Below are positions 5,984 to 7,686 of a DNA stretch of 7,686 bases, piece after piece; positions within the stretch are counted from its first letter, which is position 1, and each line of letters opens with the position of its first letter. The translations under genes were made by a program, and so were the position numbers. Location of the stretch: assembly GCA_031266315.1 (NCBI GenBank), contig JAISBG010000548.1:1-7686 (forward strand), written 5' to 3'. The notes beneath the pieces were generated by a model that was given only the letters and a program-made list of their open reading frames with translations, did not search any database and was not told where the DNA came from. Source of the DNA: Planctomycetaceae bacterium (GTDB taxonomy: Bacteria > Planctomycetota > Planctomycetia > Pirellulales > Thermoguttaceae).

Positions 5984-7534
5984 GTGAGCCGTATTAAATT
6001 CCGCACGCAGCCGCCAATGATGAAAGCCCGACCAACTGCAGATTTTCGTCCAATCAAGCCGTGTCTTGATCCGCCGGAACCGGCACCGAAACCGAATGTT
6101 CGGCTTTCCGGTGTTCTGCGGGCGCCGGACGGGCGTACACTGCTCAATCCGCCAACTATCGAACTCGACGAATTGTTTGAACAACCTTTACCGTCTCCTA
6201 CCGCATCTCCTAAAATGATTCCTTCCGCGTTCAAAGAATCTGTTACAAATTCAGTCCGGTCAGCAGTTCCGGGTCAGGAATTGTCGTTTCGCGCACCGTT
6301 TTTGTACGAAAGTCTTTCGGCTGTCGAAAACACAAAAACAATATTTGACAGGAAATTGTTTGACCGGAAAGACGATCCGATAGAACCGTTTCATTTGAAG
6401 ATTGACCGGACGGAAGAATCAAGACGAACAACTCATTTGCCGGAAATTCCGCCCTTGCCGAATTGGGAACGAAATTTTGATGAACAACCGCTTACCGTTA
6501 AAACTTCCCGCTTTTCCGACGAAACCAATCCGGAAGAATTTCAATTAAACGAACACTTTGAAGATATTGACGTTTTCTTAACCCGAAATAAAATGACACC
6601 GCAACCGGACAGAAACAATAATTCCGTACAAGAAAAAGATTCCGAACAAAAAGAGAATTTTGAGCAAAAAAAGGATTCTGAACAGAAAAGGGATTTTGAA
6701 CAAAAAAAAGATTTTGAACAGAAAAAAATTATTTTACCGGTTATCCATGTTGTTCGCGGAAACCGTGAAACCGTGTTCCGCCGAAAACGGTCTGTTTCCG
6801 TTCTGAAAAAGAGGGAAACTTCTGTTGTTCCGTTGGAAAAACCTGTTAATGAATTACTTCGCACGGAAAATCTGACCAAAAGTTATTACAGAAAAAAGTT
6901 GAAAATTCCTGTTCTGAAGGGGGTAAATTTATCGGTTCGGTCGGGAGAATTTGTTGCGATTATTGGTCAAAGCGGTTCCGGTAAGAGTACGTTATTGCAT
7001 TTACTTGGTACGCTGGACAGTCCTGAATCCGGTTCTGTTTATTTTGAAGATCAACGGATTGACAATTTACCGGTTGCTCGGCGTGATTATCTCCGTAACC
7101 GGTCGATTGGTTTTATTTTTCAGTTTTACCATTTTTTACCGGAATTGACAACGTTGGAAAATGTATTATCGCCTCTTATGATTCGGGAGGGGATTTTGAG
7201 TTACTTTTTTCGGCGTGGTTTGTATATTGAAAAGGCAAAAACGTTACTGGAAAAGGTTGGCTTATCGCATCGTCTGAAACACAAACCGTGTGAACTTTCC
7301 GGCGGAGAAATGCAACGTGCGGCGATTGCGAGGGCGTTAATTTCCGAACCGAAAATCCTTCTGGCAGACGAACCGACCGGCAACCTTGATGCTGTATCGG
7401 CTGCGGAAATTATGGAATTGCTTCAACATCTCAATAAGGAACAAAAATTAACGATTGTCATGGTAACGCACGACAACACGATTGCCAACACGGCAGATCG
7501 AATTGTTCGCATGGTGGACGGAGTAATCACCTAA
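5984..7534 (+). CDS. lolD: LolD-type lipoprotein-releasing ATPase with a 289-residue N-terminal extension
   Basis: Residues 290-516 form a complete ABC ATPase of the LolD/MacB/FtsE class, close to the usual LolD length. The motifs are present: Walker [10 protein letters not shown] (328-336), Q-loop within [11 protein letters not shown] (Gln380), signature LSGGE (438-442), Walker B ILLADE (458-463) followed by PTGNLD, and the H-loop His496 in VTHD. The FQFYHFLP segment resembles the LolD Q-loop region. It should power the permease encoded nine bases upstream. In front is an extension of about 289 residues, rich in Pro, Arg, Glu, Asp and Phe, without a recognisable domain and ending in six-residue repeats (217-246). 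The GTG start at 5984 has no clear ribosome binding site and may rely on translational coupling; an ATG at 6017 is the main alternative. The whole frame is open and its codon use looks like that of the ABC part, so I treat the extension as translated. A separate internal start nearer residue 280 cannot be excluded. Confidence 0.88.
   Translation: MSRIKFRTQPPMMKARPTADFRPIKPCLDPPEPAPKPNVRLSGVLRAPDGRTLLNPPTIELDELFEQPLPSPTASPKMIPSAFKESVTNSVRSAVPGQELSFRAPFLYESLSAVENTKTIFDRKLFDRKDDPIEPFHLKIDRTEESRRTTHLPEIPPLPNWERNFDEQPLTVKTSRFSDETNPEEFQLNEHFEDIDVFLTRNKMTPQPDRNNNSVQEKDSEQKENFEQKKDSEQKRDFEQKKDFEQKKIILPVIHVVRGNRETVFRRKRSVSVLKKRETSVVPLEKPVNELLRTENLTKSYYRKKLKIPVLKGVNLSVRSGEFVAIIGQSGSGKSTLLHLLGTLDSPESGSVYFEDQRIDNLPVARRDYLRNRSIGFIFQFYHFLPELTTLENVLSPLMIREGILSYFFRRGLYIEKAKTLLEKVGLSHRLKHKPCELSGGEMQRAAIARALISEPKILLADEPTGNLDAVSAAEIMELLQHLNKEQKLTIVMVTHDNTIANTADRIVRMVDGVIT
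6632..6721 (+). repeat. 18-bp in-frame tandem repeat (six-residue unit) in the LolD-like gene
   Basis: Five consecutive units of 18 bases encode [24 protein letters not shown] and KKDFEQ, then KK. The period is a whole number of codons, and the substitutions largely keep a basic-acidic-Ser/Phe-Glu-Gln pattern, so the repeat grew in a translated frame. The segment is highly charged and sits about 44 residues before the ABC domain, probably as an extended or helical linker. Confidence 0.85.
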
Positions 7535-7546
7535 AACCGTAACATC

Positions 7547-7576
7547 TGACGGATGCAACTAGCGGTGCATCCGTCA
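7547..7576. terminator. Hairpin between convergent genes, likely bidirectional terminator
   Basis: TGACGGATGCA (7547-7557) pairs perfectly with TGCATCCGTCA (7566-7576) around an 8-base loop. It begins 13 bases after the stop of the LolD-like gene and ends 20 bases from the stop of the convergent gene on the right. There is no good T-run on either side, so termination would be weak-tailed or the hairpin may mainly protect mRNA ends. Confidence 0.6.
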
Positions 7577-7596
7577 CTTGGCAACTCATTAACAAT

Positions 7597-7686
7597 TTAC
7601 GGCGTAACAGTATGTATTGCCCGAAAACTACTGCCGTGCAGCAGTTCGTCGATGGCGTTTTCTGCGTCGGATAATTCCAGATGTTG
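7597..7686 (-). CDS. C-terminal end of a probable zinc-type alcohol dehydrogenase (MDR family)
   Basis: Only the last 29 codons and the stop (7599-7597) are inside the window; the gene enters from the right edge. The reverse complement reads QHLELSDAENAIDEL followed by LHGSSFRAIHTVTP and stop. Medium-chain dehydrogenases typically end with a segment of this shape: a Leu-x-(Asp/Glu)-Ala-x-x-Ala helix, a small Gly-containing turn, then a basic residue leading into a short beta strand. Those enzymes oxidise alcohols or reduce aldehydes with NAD(P). The fragment has no catalytic residues, so the assignment rests on the tail pattern only and the substrate is unknown. It converges on the Lol operon. 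Confidence 0.5.
   Translation of the reverse strand, partial: QHLELSDAENAIDELLHGSSFRAIHTVTP

Noticed and set aside
1..7686. tRNA or rRNA genes
   Set aside because: I looked for cloverleaf-like patterns and conserved rRNA segments in the spacers and recognised none; the hairpins present lack tRNA arms.

Overview
The window looks like chromosomal DNA of a diderm (Gram-negative-type) bacterium. It has an AcrAB-type RND efflux system with a lipoprotein adaptor and a LolC/LolD-type lipoprotein-release ABC transporter, both of which work between two membranes. Proline-rich, probably disordered protein segments, enlarged transporter subunits and long spacers full of palindromes would fit a Planctomycetota/PVC-type genome. 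That placement is an impression: no rRNA or marker gene is present to confirm it.

Layout. The first 84 bases (minus strand) are the start of an RND inner-membrane pump. A 626-base spacer follows, holding five 23-bp tandem repeats and a 193-bp imperfect palindrome. The RND membrane-fusion adaptor (711-1835, minus) lies next, so the order along the minus strand is adaptor, spacer, pump. Bases 1836-2384 hold no convincing gene but contain candidate divergent promoters. A plus-strand gene (2385-3893) encodes an exported, low-complexity protein with a short helical domain and a repeated basic-Pro/Leu-Leu/acidic motif. Bases 3894-4375 are dominated by a nested inverted repeat of about 298 bp made of six smaller hairpins. 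Then come lolC-like (4376-5974) and lolD-like (5984-7534) genes, 9 bases apart and evidently one operon. A perfect 11-bp stem hairpin (7547-7576) separates them from the 3' end of a convergent minus-strand gene, probably a zinc-type alcohol dehydrogenase.

How the genes work together. Adaptor and pump should form a tripartite drug or solute exporter with an outer-membrane channel that is not seen here. The LolC-type permease and LolD-type ATPase should extract lipoproteins from the inner membrane; the adaptor is itself a predicted lipoprotein. Both Lol subunits are unusual: the permease carries roughly 100 extra residues in its periplasmic region, and the ATPase carries about 289 extra residues in front of a complete ABC domain. 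These extensions and the two large palindromes are the least explained parts of the window.
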